From contig JBAOIN010000012.1 of NCBI GenBank assembly GCA_037045455.1, positions 62,001 through 126,000 of the forward strand: 64,000 nucleotides of DNA, written 5' to 3'. Source of the DNA: JADKAV01 sp037045455 (GTDB taxonomy: Bacteria; Actinomycetota; Actinomycetes; S36-B12; UBA10799). Position 1 is the stretch's first letter. Each line of letters starts with the position of its first letter. The notes under the pieces were generated by a model that saw nothing but the letters and a program-made list of their open reading frames with translations, was not told where the DNA came from and did no database searches. The translations under genes and the position numbers were made by a program. Below are positions 1 through 8,949 of this stretch, piece after piece.

Positions 1-232
1 CCGGCTCTCCGATCCCCAGGCCGTGATGCGAGCGCTCCAACTCCTCATAGAGCTCCCGGATGCGGGAATGGGCGTCGTGCGGTGTGAGTTTGCCGGCGGT
101 CTCGAGGCTGCAGATGTAGGCGACCTGCTGGGCGAACTCCTGCAAGTTGGAGTCGAACGCGAGGTTCTGCGGGGTGAACTCGCCCTGGTAGCGCGCGCGA
201 GGACTCAGGAACTCGTCCTTCTCGCTCATCAT
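1..232 (-). CDS. Small DUF7219-like protein, 3' end cut by window edge
   Basis: Only the first 77 codons are present; the frame runs off the left edge. The start is the ATG at 232, which forms an ATGA overlap with the stop of the upstream gene; a second ATG follows at once. Visible are an S-P-R-A-R-Y-Q-G-E-F-T-P segment near residue 10 and a helical stretch with N-L-Q-E-F-A-Q-Q-V followed by C-S-L-E-T-A-G-K. From memory this pattern matches a family of about 80-90 residues best known from cyanobacteria (DUF7219), with no established function; I could not search to confirm. It is translationally coupled to the propeller-like gene upstream, which says little about its role. Confidence 0.6.
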   Translation of the reverse strand, partial: MMSEKDEFLSPRARYQGEFTPQNLAFDSNLQEFAQQVAYICSLETAGKLTPHDAHSRIRELYEELERSHHGLGIGEP

Positions 233-951
233 GGCTCCAGCACCCAGATCGCATGGCGGCCATCGCGATTGTCCACGGCCACCAGCCATCTACCCTCGGG
301 CGTCCTGGCCAGCCCCTCGGGCTTGTCGATGCCCTTCGGCAGCGGCACCTGCTCGCCGGTCAGGGTCTGCCGGCAGCGGGCCTGGTCGCTGAGCAACCAG
401 ACGGTCCCGTCCACGACACAGACGTCCGAGACATCGGGCAGGTCCACCTCGGACCAGGCCAGGGCGTGCAACTCCCCCGAAGGCGGCGGGGTCCAGGTGC
501 CCGGCTTCGGATCGCCCGCTGATGCGCCTATCCCGAACTCGACGATGGCCGCCGGCTTCTTCTCCTTGACGACGTAGACCCGGTCATCGCCGAAGAACAT
601 GCCCTCACCGTGGCTGTTGGCGTCCTTACGCCAGGATTTGGACAGGCCCTTCAGATTGACCTGCAGGTGCCACGATCCGACCACGGATGGCTCGGCGAGA
701 TCGACCGCGACCAGCACCGCGGGCTCTTCGCACAGGATCAGGACGGTGTCATCGGCGACGTGCTCGACGGCCTCGAACTGCCCGGTTTCGGCAGGTGCAC
801 CCGGCAGGCCGGCCACATCGATGACAGTCCAGTCGCCGGGTTCGCCGTCCCAGGGCGCCCACGCAAGAGTGGGTTCGGCATCGCCCACCAGCACCAGCCG
901 GTCGCCGGCGAAACAGGCGCCGCTGACCTCGGCGATGGGCGCGTCGTACAC
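229..951 (-). CDS. Beta-propeller-like protein (SdiA-regulated/esterase-like type)
   Basis: 240 residues starting at GTG 951, six bases after the dtd stop. The sequence has repeated short beta-rich blocks typical of a soluble propeller: A-C-F-A-G-D-R-L-V-L, G-M-F-F-G-D-D-R-V-Y-V-V, D-V-C-V-V-D-G-T-V-W-L-L and, near the C terminus, K-P-E-G-L-A-R-T-P-E-G-R-W-L-V-A-V-D-N. The last block (plus EGL, D-N) resembles SdiA-regulated and esterase-like propellers. There is no signal peptide, so it is probably cytoplasmic. Its start is close to dtd and its stop overlaps the next start, so it belongs to a four-gene leftward operon. The function is unknown. Confidence 0.65.
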   Translation of the reverse strand: MYDAPIAEVSGACFAGDRLVLVGDAEPTLAWAPWDGEPGDWTVIDVAGLPGAPAETGQFEAVEHVADDTVLILCEEPAVLVAVDLAEPSVVGSWHLQVNLKGLSKSWRKDANSHGEGMFFGDDRVYVVKEKKPAAIVEFGIGASAGDPKPGTWTPPPSGELHALAWSEVDLPDVSDVCVVDGTVWLLSDQARCRQTLTGEQVPLPKGIDKPEGLARTPEGRWLVAVDNRDGRHAIWVLEP

Positions 952-956
952 GCGGC

Positions 957-1394
957 TCAGGCTACCGCCTCGAACAGCACCGTGATCGGTCCATCGTTGG
1001 TGAATCTCACCTGCATGTCAGCGCCGAACCGGCCCGTTTCAACCCGGGCGCCGGCGTCACGCAGCGCCTGCATGAAGGCCTCGACCAGCGGTTCGGCCAC
1101 CTCCCGGGGCGCAGCATCGTTCCAGGTCGGACGGCGGCCTTTGCGGGTGTCGGCATAGAGCGTGAACTGACTGATGACCAGTAACGGCAGCCCGAGGTCG
1201 GAGGCCGACTGTTCTGGAGTCCCGTCGAACAGCCGGGCACCCCACACCTTCGCCGCGAGCCGGGCTGCCAGTGCCGGGGTGTCAGTGTGCGTCACGCCGA
1301 CCAGCACGACCAGCCCGGGACCATCGAACGCGCCGAGCACCTGCCCGTCGACGCTGACCTGCGCGCCGTCCGCTCGCTGTACGAGAGCACGCAT
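957..1394 (-). CDS. dtd: D-aminoacyl-tRNA deacylase
   Basis: 145 residues, the usual full length. Dtd hydrolyses D-amino acids (and Gly from tRNA-Ala) off mischarged tRNA in the cytoplasm. The N terminus V-Q-R-A-D-G-A-Q-V-S-V-D-G, the catalytic S-Q-F-T-L-Y-A-D motif (about residue 79) and the C-terminal T-N-D-G-P-I-T-V motif carrying the cross-subunit Gly-Pro are all present. ATG at 1394 overlaps the stop of the upstream gene (ATGA), so translation is coupled. No anomalies. Confidence 0.95.
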   Translation of the reverse strand: MRALVQRADGAQVSVDGQVLGAFDGPGLVVLVGVTHTDTPALAARLAAKVWGARLFDGTPEQSASDLGLPLLVISQFTLYADTRKGRRPTWNDAAPREVAEPLVEAFMQALRDAGARVETGRFGADMQVRFTNDGPITVLFEAVA

Positions 1395-2056
1395 CAGGGG
1401 CGGCGCACCACGCGTCCGGCCAGTCGGGTCGCCGTGCCGGGCATGCTGCGGATGGAACCGACCGTGCTCGAGGCCAAGGCCCCGGTGAGGTCGGTGGGGT
1501 CGATCTGAGCCAGCGCGTCGGCCATGACGGCGTTGAAGTCGACCTTCTCGAGGACCCGTTCCAGAGTCACCCGCTGCACGAGGGCATCCATGTCGACCTC
1601 GCTGAGCACCATGTTCATGTCGACCCGGGACAGCAGTTCCGCAGTCGTTTCCGGGCCGACAGTGGCCAGGAATTCGGCCGCTTGTTCGGCCCGATCGGCC
1701 TGCATCTGGCGGAACTGGGCGTCGAGCGCAGCGAGCACCCCGTACAACGCTCGCATCGGCCGGCCGGTGATCTCCACCTGCGATGCCAGGGCCGAAACCT
1801 CGTTGAGCCGAAACTCGACCGCGGCCACCAGGTCGAACAGCACCGACTGGATGGCGGTCGCCACGGTCGCGGCAGCGCCCGGCAGGACCACGGCGATGTC
1901 AGCGAGCGTGACAGTGCTCGCCTCGGTCTCGGTCTCGGGGGCTTCCACGAGCCGGGAGCGGGTGTAGCCCGAGGCCAGGCCCATCAGGCCCAGGCCCAGG
2001 CCCGCCCAGCGCTCGAGTTCGTCGAACAGTGCCCCACTCACCCCAGGTCGTGCCAT
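1394..2056 (-). CDS. Uncharacterised protein with V-D repeat region
   Basis: 220 residues. I chose ATG 2056 (M-A-R-P-G-V) because a longer frame upstream would run into the divergent transporter promoter. Residues 35-120 are amphipathic helices. Residues 150-200 hold short repeats of the type V-D-M-N-M-V-L, V-D-M-D-A-L-V and V-D-F-N-A-V-M, a pattern common in actinobacterial membrane-associated proteins of unknown function, some fused to RDD domains. No clear transmembrane segment or catalytic motif is seen. It is the first gene of the leftward operon that continues with dtd, and is divergent from the MFS gene with a gap of 43 bases. Confidence 0.6.
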   Translation of the reverse strand: MARPGVSGALFDELERWAGLGLGLMGLASGYTRSRLVEAPETETEASTVTLADIAVVLPGAAATVATAIQSVLFDLVAAVEFRLNEVSALASQVEITGRPMRALYGVLAALDAQFRQMQADRAEQAAEFLATVGPETTAELLSRVDMNMVLSEVDMDALVQRVTLERVLEKVDFNAVMADALAQIDPTDLTGALASSTVGSIRSMPGTATRLAGRVVRRP

Positions 2057-2099
2057 GGGTACATGGTGACACTGCCCAACCCGGCCTAGGCTGGCGGCC

Positions 2100-3450
2100 A
2101 TGGCCCTGGCCTTCTCCTCACGCGCCGGCCGGGGCGCGCTCGCGGCCAGCATCGTGGCCAGCGGCATGGCGTTCCTGGACGGCACCATCGTGACCGTCGC
2201 CGCACCGCACATCACCGAGGACCTGGGCGGCGGTTTCGCCGGGATGCAGTGGGCGGTGGACGGCTACCTACTCACGCTCGGGGCGCTCGTGCTGGTCGGG
2301 GGCGCGACCGGCGACCTGCTGGGGATGCGGCGGGTGTTCATCCTGGGAACGATCGGATTCGGAGTGGCCAGCGTGTTGTGCGGCATCGCGCCCACGATGC
2401 TGGCGCTCATCGCCGCCCGGATGGTGCAAGGTGCCAGCGCGGCGCTGATGGTGCCGACCAGCCTGGCGCTGCTCAACGCCGTCTTCGCCGGGGACGACCG
2501 GGGCCGGGCGATCGGCGCCTGGTCGGGACTGTCCGGCGTGTTCACAGCCCTCGGCCCCTTCGTGGGAGGCGTGCTGGTCGACGCGTTCCCGGCGGGCTGG
2601 CGGCTGGCGTTCCTCATAAACATTCCCTTGGCGGTAGCTGGGGTGTGGCTGGCGCTGCGCTTCATCCCGGATCTGCCCGGGATCAGCGGCCGGCGCCTCG
2701 ACTGGCCCGGGGCGATCGTCGCCACGGTCGGTCTGGCGTTGGTGGTGGGTCCGTTGATCGAGGGTGGCCGGCCCTGGCTGGTCGTGCTCGGGGCGGTCCT
2801 GCTCGGGATCTTCCTGCTGCTGGAACGCCGCGACGCCGACGTGATGCTGCCGCTGGAACTGTTCCGGATCCGCAGTTTCAGCGTCGCGAACCTGGTCACG
2901 TTCGTGGTCTACGGAGCCTTGAGTGCGGGCGTGTTCCTCGTGACGGTCTATCTTCAAGTGGCGCTGGGTTACTCAGCGGTGGCGGCCGGCGCTACGGGAC
3001 TGCCGATCACGATCCTGCTCATGATCTTCAGCTCCAAGGTAGGGGGGCTGGTCGGTCGCTACGGGCCTCGCTGGTTCCTGACTGCCGGGCCGCTGATCAT
3101 GGCCTGCGGATTGCTGTGGCTGAGCCGGCCCTCGGCGTTCTGGACCTCGGTGTTCCCGGCCATGCTGGTCTTCGCCAGCCGGGCTGGTCCTGGTGGTGGC
3201 GCCGGTCACCACGGCCGCTCTACGCGACATCGGGCCGGAGCGGTCAGGGACGGCATCAGGGGTCAACAATGCCGTGGCCCGGGTGGCTGGATTGCTTGCG
3301 ATCGCCGTGCTTCCGGCGCTAGCCGGGATGGGCGACGACGGTCGCACTGGTTACGGCGCTGCGATGACTATGGCGGCGGGCTTGTGCGCGGTGGGTGGGC
3401 TGATCGCGTTGGTGGGATTCCGGCGCACGCAGAAGCCCCCGGCCGCATGA
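2100..3450 (+). CDS. MFS drug exporter, DHA2 type (one frame break)
   Basis: About 450 residues with the 14-helix pattern of DHA2 exporters. The first helix contains F-L-D-G-T-I-V-T-V-A-A-P, and a motif-A loop reads G-D-L-L-G-M-R-R. These are proton-coupled plasma-membrane exporters of drugs or small molecules. The reading frame breaks near 3175: upstream the family match ends at A-M-L-V-F, and the last two helices (L-V-L-V-V-A-P-V-T-T onwards) continue in another frame and stop at 3450. One missing or extra base explains it. The stop lies in the loop of a strong hairpin. The start ATG 2100 fits the family N terminus. Confidence 0.85.
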
Positions 3451-3461
3451 CCGGGGGCTTC
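3432..3461. terminator. Bidirectional terminator hairpin
   Basis: A perfect 11-bp stem, GAAGCCCCCGG pairing with CCGGGGGCTTC, with an 8-base loop that contains the TGA stop of the transporter. It lies between two convergent genes, so it can serve both. There is no T-run, as is common in high-GC actinobacteria. Ten bp of this stem recur at 29663-29688. Confidence 0.8.
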
Positions 3462-3471
3462 GCGTGAGCTT

Positions 3472-3849
3472 CTAGGAAGCCAGCGCCTTCGACTTCAGCT
3501 GCTGGAACTCCTCGTCGCTGATAACACCCTTGTCGTGCAGCTCCTTGGCCTGCGCGATCTGGGCCGCCGGGTCGCTGTTGCCCGACACGTTGCGGATGTA
3601 GTCCGCCTGTGCGGCCTGGATGCGGGCGGCCTCGTCGGCCGAGCGCTCGGCCATGCCCTTGCCCCGCGCAATGATGTAGATCAGGCCGGTCAGCCACGGC
3701 ACGAGGATCAACGCGATGATCCAAAGAGCCTTCAACCAGCCGCTGAGCTTGTGGTCACGCATGAGGTCCCCGACGATGACGAACACCAGAATCAGGTACG
3801 CCATGAACAGGAATGCGAGCAGAATTGCTTGCAGAACGTCGCCGTCCAT
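3472..3849 (-). CDS. Membrane protein with PLDc_N-like helices and C-terminal SHOCT
   Basis: 125 residues. Two hydrophobic segments (about 7-28 and 40-62) around L-K-A-L-W-I-I-A-L-I-L-V-P-W-L resemble the PLDc_N membrane anchor. The C terminus, A-Q-A-K-E-L-H-D-K-G-V-I-S-D-E-E-F-Q, is a classic SHOCT motif (oligomerisation). A good ribosome site (AAAAGGAGAAAG) precedes ATG 3849. Monocistronic. No enzymatic residues; the role is unknown, probably envelope. Confidence 0.85.
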   Translation of the reverse strand: MDGDVLQAILLAFLFMAYLILVFVIVGDLMRDHKLSGWLKALWIIALILVPWLTGLIYIIARGKGMAERSADEAARIQAAQADYIRNVSGNSDPAAQIAQAKELHDKGVISDEEFQQLKSKALAS

Positions 3850-3930
3850 CTTTCTCCTTTTGTTGGAACAACTGGATCAAGTGTAAGTCGTGGATGGCCG
3901 GGTACTGCGTCCCCCCACGCGGGGGATCGA

Positions 3931-4179
3931 TCACTCCGCTTCGAAGGTCTCGATCTCGTCGGCCAGCACCTCAGCGTTGCCGTCCGAGTCAACTGCCGTC
4001 ACGGTCTCCTCGACGAAACCACTACCGTCGGGTTCGGTCACGGCGATGACGTCGTCGATGACGGCCTCGCCGGAGTCGGTGTCGACGGCGGCCACGATGT
4101 CCTCGGCCACCACGCTGCCGTCCTCGGTCACGTCCTCGGTGAAGGCCTCAACGACCTCGATGTTGTCGTTCTCGCTCAT
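3931..4179 (-). CDS. Small acidic protein, unknown function
   Basis: 82 residues, extremely acidic, with many Glu/Asp/Val and almost no basic residues. It consists of alternating short strands such as V-V-E-A-F-T-E-D-V and V-I-A-V-T-E-P-D-G-S-G. There is no signal peptide or membrane segment. The start ATG 4179 has a GAGAGGAAA ribosome site at good distance. Similar acidic proteins occur in many actinobacteria without known function. It stands between the SHOCT and SIMPL genes on the same strand but with separate gaps. Confidence 0.7.
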   Translation of the reverse strand: MSENDNIEVVEAFTEDVTEDGSVVAEDIVAAVDTDSGEAVIDDVIAVTEPDGSGFVEETVTAVDSDGNAEVLADEIETFEAE

Positions 4180-4224
4180 GTGTTTCCTCTCGATCGGGTG
4201 ACCTGACCGTACTCGCCGGACAGG

Positions 4225-4854
4225 TCAGGTCGCAGTTCCGACGACGAACGTGGCGTGCACCTCGGCGTCGATCTCCAGCGGTTCAGCGCTCAGTTCCACC
4301 GTGGGGCGTCCGGCTTCGGCGGCGGCCATCAGCATGCGGGGCTGCATTCCCGGCACCGCCATGCCGGCATCCCGGATGCTGCGCAACGAAACCGGTCCCA
4401 ACGACAGCGTGTCCGCATAGTCCTGGGCGCGCACCACGGCTTCCCGCAGCGCATCCTGGCGGACCTGCCGTTCGATCTGGGCGCGGGTGGCCTCGGTGAG
4501 CCGCCAGTCGAGGCCGTGGACGATCAGGCCGTCGGTCAACACCCACCGACCGAGCGCTTCGAGATCGGCGAACTCCGCGGTCACTCCAGCGGTTGCGGTG
4601 TAGACCAGCGGCAGTTGCTCGCCCTGCTCGTTCCAGGGCCGGTGCTGGGACACCTGCACCTGCGCCACCGCGTATCGGATCACCGCATCCCCCAGCGCGT
4701 CCAACTCCTGGCGCACGCTGCGCACCAGGGCGGCGACCTGCTCCTTGACCGGACCGGGCTTTGGGCCGTCCGCTGTCACCGCAGCGTCGACGTGAGCGAG
4801 CTCCGGGATGACAGTTGTCCGGGCCTGCCCGCGGACCTCGATCGTGATCTCCAT
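4225..4854 (-). CDS. SIMPL (DUF541) domain protein
   Basis: 209 residues starting at M-E-I-T-I-E-V-R-G-Q-A. The start of the fold (E-V-R-G-Q-A, then A-H-V-D-A-A-V-T), the central V-A-Q-V-Q-V-S and the late R-Q-D-A-L-R-E-A-V-V-R-A-Q-D-Y-A-D helix match the SIMPL/DUF541 family, which forms oligomeric cage-like assemblies. There is no signal peptide, unlike many secreted relatives, so this one is probably cytoplasmic. It lies 10 bases after ung on the same strand. Confidence 0.8.
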   Translation of the reverse strand: MEITIEVRGQARTTVIPELAHVDAAVTADGPKPGPVKEQVAALVRSVRQELDALGDAVIRYAVAQVQVSQHRPWNEQGEQLPLVYTATAGVTAEFADLEALGRWVLTDGLIVHGLDWRLTEATRAQIERQVRQDALREAVVRAQDYADTLSLGPVSLRSIRDAGMAVPGMQPRMLMAAAEAGRPTVELSAEPLEIDAEVHATFVVGTAT

Positions 4855-4864
4855 GGGCACAGTG

Positions 4865-5530
4865 TCACGCGAGCGACCAGTCGATGGCGTGGCCACCCTG
4901 ATCCACCAGCGCGGCGTTGGCCCGGCTGAACGGCTTGGAGCCGAAGAAGCCGCGGTGGGCACTCAACGGTGACGGGTGCGCGCTGGTCAGCACGGGGACG
5001 TCGTGGTCGCGCAACATCGGCGTCAGAGTCTGCGCATCCCTGCCCCACAGGATCGCCACTAGCGGCTTCCCGCGGCCGGCCAGTGCACGGATGGCGCGTT
5101 CGGTGATCGGTTCCCAGCCCTTGCCGCGGTGCGACGCGGGTTGCCCCGGCGCAACAGTGAGCACCCTGTTGAGCAGCACCACGCCACGTTCCGCCCACGG
5201 CCGCAGGTCACCATTGCTGGGCGGGCGCACCCCGAGGTCAGAAACCAGTTCCCGGTAGATGTTCAGCAGGCTCGGCGGCAGCGGCTGCACGTCGGGCGCG
5301 ACGGCGAAACTCAGGCCGATCGGGTGGCCGGGTGTCGGATAGGGATCCTGGCCGACGATCAGGACCTCCGCCGCGTCGAATGGATACGTGAAGGCCCGCA
5401 GCACGTCCTTGCCGGCGGGTAGGTAGGTGGGCTGCGCACGCAGGAAGTCACCCATCGCGCGGATCTGCGGTTCGACCGGCGCCAGGGCCTGCGCCCAACC
5501 GGGGTCCAGGATCTCGGCCAGCGTCTTCAC
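4865..5530 (-). CDS. ung: Uracil-DNA glycosylase, family 1
   Basis: 221 residues, normal length. Removes uracil from DNA at the start of base excision repair. The catalytic water-activating motif reads G-Q-D-P-Y-P-T-P-G-H (family 1; the usual His after Tyr is Pro, a variant I have seen in actinobacteria), followed by G-L-S-F. The C-terminal H-P-S-P-L-S-A-H-R-G-F-F-G-S DNA-intercalation loop is intact. The start is GTG 5530, in a GTGA overlap with the cydC stop, so it is coupled to the exporter genes. Confidence 0.95.
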   Translation of the reverse strand: MKTLAEILDPGWAQALAPVEPQIRAMGDFLRAQPTYLPAGKDVLRAFTYPFDAAEVLIVGQDPYPTPGHPIGLSFAVAPDVQPLPPSLLNIYRELVSDLGVRPPSNGDLRPWAERGVVLLNRVLTVAPGQPASHRGKGWEPITERAIRALAGRGKPLVAILWGRDAQTLTPMLRDHDVPVLTSAHPSPLSAHRGFFGSKPFSRANAALVDQGGHAIDWSLA

Positions 5531-7138
5531 GCCACCACCACGTGTGAATCAAGCCAGTCGATCTCGCGGTGGGTGACGACGACCAAGGAGCGGCCGGCGC
5601 TCACTCGTTTGATCGTGGCGAGCACGGCTTCGGCGGTGGGCGGGTCGAGGTGTTCGGTCGGCTCGTCGAGCAGTAGGACAGGGTGGTCGGCCAGGACCGC
5701 CCGGGCAAGGCCGAGCCGCTGGCGTTCGCCGCCGGACATGGCCGCACCGTGCTGACCGACCAGCCGGTCCAGCGGCAGCGGCAGACCCACCGCGGCCAGC
5801 GCCGCGTGCAGTTCCTCGTCGGTGGCCTCTGGCTTGGCCATCCGCAGGTTCGCGGCGATGTCGGCGTCGAACACGTGCGGGATCTGCGGGGTCCACAGCA
5901 CGCGCTGCCGGATCGCGTCGCCCGGCTGCTCTTGCGAGCTCGACGCCGTCCAGCGTCGCCGACCCTTCGTACCCGAGGAAGGATGCCAGCACGTGGAGCA
6001 CCGTCGATTTGCCGGAACCCGAATGTCCCACCAGTCCGATCCGGGTGCCGGGCGGCAGGTCGAACGAGACGTCGCGCACGGCCACCGGGCCAGTCGGGTA
6101 ACTGGCCGAGACGCCATACAGGGCAATGGCCGAACCAGCCGTCGTTTCAGGCTGAGCAGGCTCGACCACCGGCGCTGGAGCGTCGAGGATCTCGACCAGC
6201 CGCCGTGCCGCTGCCCGGACTTTGATTGCCGACAGGGCGCTCGGCGCAAGCACCGCAACCGCCTCGTAGGCGGCCAGCGGAAGAAGCACCAGCACGGCCA
6301 GGTTGACGCCCCACAGATCCCCTGACCGCACGGCCGGCACGGCCACCATAACCATCGCGATCACAGCGGCGCCTTGGATCACGATGCCCAGGCTGGTCGA
6401 AAGGGCCGATCCGACGGCGGTGCGGCGCATGGCACCGGTCAGTCGGGAGTCGATGCCGGCGATGCGAGCGCCGTACTCGTCCGCCGCGCCGAGCACCATG
6501 AGTTCTGGCCCGGCGTGCAAGGCGGTGAGCACCTCGCTGGACAGTTCGGCTTGCAGCGGAGCCTGCGCCGCCTGTCCGCGTCCGCTGGACCAGATGATCA
6601 AGGCGGGCACGGCGATGCCGCCGAGCAGCAGACAAACCGCCAGGATTACTCCGCTGGCTGGAAGCAACCAGGTCGCAAGAATCACCGAACCGGTGCCGAC
6701 CAGGATCGCGGAGAAGATCGGCAGCATCACCCGCAGGCTCAGGTCGCTCATCGCTTCGACGTCGTCCACCACCCGCCGCAGCAGGTCGCCGCGCTTGAAC
6801 GCGGGCAGTCCGGCCGGGGCCAGCGGGATCAGCCGCTCGTAGAGCGCCACTCGCAGGTCGACGAGACTGCGGAACGCGGCTTGGTGGCTGACCAGGCGTT
6901 CGGCGTACCGGAACGCCCCGCGCCCGATACCGAAAGCCCGCACGCTCACCACCGCGACCTGCAGAAACAGGATCGGTGGACGCTCCCAGGCGCGGCTGAT
7001 CAACCATGCACTGGTGGCCAGCAGCGCAACGGAGCAACCGAGGGCCAGGGCGCCGAGCACGGCCGCCCACCACAGCCGCCCGGACGCGGGCCGGTAGATC
7101 TCACGCAAACGTTTGACCGCGGGGTCGCGCAGGATCAT
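5527..7138 (-). CDS. cydC: CydC subunit of the CydDC thiol exporter (one frame break)
   Basis: About 535 residues: six-helix ABC membrane domain (1-310) then nucleotide-binding domain. L-L-A-T-S-A-W-L-I-S-R-A and R-Y-A-E-R-L-V-S-H are typical CydC. Walker A is G-H-S-G-S-G-K-S, the signature M-S-G-G-E-R-Q-R-L, and Walker B L-L-L-D-E-P. CydDC exports glutathione/cysteine-type thiols or haem-related reductant and is needed to assemble cytochrome bd. The frame shifts by one base near 5940, between G-V-E-L-A and Q-P-G-D-A-I-R-Q, probably an error because both halves match the family. The downstream end overlaps ung; cydD lies upstream, while cydAB is 44 kb away. Confidence 0.9.
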
Positions 7139-7154
7139 GACAAACGCTCGATTC

Positions 7155-7244
7155 GGGGCCAGATATGACCCGGATCCACACGTCTGTCTGAAGCTGCGGC
7201 GCAGAATGACGAAATGGGGTCACATATGGCCCGGATCCACACGT
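7155..7244. repeat. Two imperfect 29-bp direct repeats between cydD and cydC
   Basis: Copies at 7155-7183 and 7216-7244 differ at 3 of 29 positions and share the core CCCGGATCCACACGT. They are offset by 61 bp. The second copy is framed by TGACGAA (7207-7213) and TTCGTCA (7244-7250), making a 7-bp inverted repeat that includes the cydD stop. The insert separates two subunit genes that are usually tightly linked. Confidence 0.7.
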
Positions 7245-7247
7245 TCG

Positions 7248-8850
7248 TCATACGACCACCCCGACGCTCACCACGTGATCGGCGATGTCGTTGATCGCCG
7301 AGCGGTGACCCACAACGATGACAGTGGCGTCGACCTCCCGCAGAACCTCCACGATTGCCTGCTCGGACTCCGCATCCACGCCGGCCGTCGGTTCGTCGAG
7401 GAGCAGCACCTGGGCACCCCGCAGCAGCGCGCGTGACAGCGCGATGCGGCGAGCCTGGCCCACCGAAACGGGTCGCCCGCCCTCCCCGATCCGCGTCTGC
7501 AGTCCCTCGGGCAGGGAGTCGACCCAGGCCGCGAGCCGGGTCCGTTCTAAAACCTCGCGGGAGTCCGCGCCCATCAGGTTCTCGGCGATGGTGCCGGGCA
7601 GAAGTTGCGGCGACTGCGGCACCCAGGCAACCTGCGCCCACCACTGCCTGACGTCCACGTCGGCGAGGTTCTGCTCACCGATCCAGACAGTGTCCGCTGG
7701 CAAGAAGCCCAGCAGCGCATTGAGCACCGTCGTCTTGCCTGCGCCGGACGGACCGTTGACGACGGTCAGCTGACCACGAGGGAACTCCGCTGAGAAGTCC
7801 ACGAGCACGGGATCCTCGCCGTAGCCCAGCGTCACACCCTCCAGCCGCAGATCAGTATCGGCGGTGACCAGGTCAGCGGTACCGGTCGTGGGCGGGGTCT
7901 GTTCCATGATCGCGAAGATCCGGTCCGCGGCTTCGGCGCCTTCGGCGGCGGCGTGGAAGTGCTGGCCGACCATGCGCAGGGGCAGGTAGACCTCGGGGGC
8001 AAGGATCAGCACCGACAGGCCGGCCATCAGGGTCATGTCGCCGTTGACCAGCCGCACACCGATACTGACTGCGATCAGCGCCACGGACAGCGTGGACAAC
8101 AACTCGAGCACCAGCGCCGAGATGAACGTGATCCGCAGGACGCCCATCGTGGCCTGCCGGTGTTCCTCCCCGACCTTGCGGATCTGCCCGACCTGGTGCT
8201 GGGCGCGGTTGAAGGCCTTGAGCGTCGGCAACCCTTCGACCACATCGAGGAAGTGATTGCCGAGCACCGACAGCCAGCGCCACTGCCGGTCCACCCGCGC
8301 CTGGCTGACCCAGCCGACCAGGATCATGAATACCGGGATCAGGGGCACGGTCAGCGCAACGATCACGGTCGCCAGCACGTCTTGGGTGAGAATCGCGATG
8401 CCGACAATGACCGGCACGACCACAGCCAGCACGAGTTGCGGCAGGTAGCGCGCGTAGTAAGCCTCCAAACCACCGAGTCCACGCACCAGCAGTTGCGCGA
8501 GTTCGCCGGTCCGCTGCCGGCTCAACCACGCCGGGCCGAGGCTCATCATGTGCCGCCAAGCGGCCATCCGCAGTTCGCTGGTCGCTGTCGCGGCGGTGCG
8601 GTGGGCGAGCCATTCCGACAGGAACGCCGTCACCGCCCGGGCTCCGATCACCACAGCCAGTTGCACGACCCGCGGCATGACGTCGGTGAGGTCCTGGTTC
8701 TGCGTGAAGACCCGCACGATGATGTCCGCGATCAGGAAGGCCTGGGCGACGATCAGCAGCGCCTGGATGGTCTGCACGACCACGCTGGCGATCAGAAAGG
8801 TGCGTGTGGAGCGGGCGTATCTTCAGCAGCCGCCGGTCGAATCCACGCAC
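7248..8850 (-). CDS. cydD: CydD subunit of the CydDC thiol exporter (one frame break)
   Basis: About 533 residues. The membrane domain is followed by a nucleotide-binding domain with Walker A G-P-S-G-A-G-K-T, signature V-S-V-G-Q-A-R-R and Walker B L-L-L-D-E-P-T-A-G-V-D. The internal stretch G-N-H-F-L-D-V-V-E-G-L-P-T-L-K-A-F is typical of CydD. The N terminus G-F-D-R-R-L-L is in another frame: removing one A near 8826 joins it to R-Y-A-R-S-T-R-T-F-L-I-A-S. I place the start at GTG 8850 (GGAA a few bases upstream); GTG 8883 is possible. First gene of the cydD-cydC-ung unit. Confidence 0.88.
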
Positions 8851-8883
8851 GGTTTCCAGGGTACGTGGGCACGCTTGCGGCAC

Positions 8884-8948
8884 TTCTAGCCCCGGTGTTC
8901 ACTTCGCCTGCGGAGCGTCTGGGCCAGAAGTGAGCAAACGGGCTAGAA
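8884..8948. repeat. Long imperfect palindrome upstream of cydD
   Basis: Outer arms TTCTAGCCC (8884-8892) and GGGCTAGAA (8940-8948) and inner arms CACTTC (8900-8905) and GAAGTG (8927-8932) are separated by unpaired 7-base stretches on both sides. The sequence GGGCCA directly precedes the right inner arm, as it does in the palindrome at 29530. It lies between the stop of the gene at 8950 and cydD. Confidence 0.65.
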
Positions 8949-8949
8949 C

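Noticed and set aside
3535..4206. Open frame on the plus strand across the SHOCT and acidic genes
   Set aside because: A shadow of two well-supported minus-strand genes; no family features.
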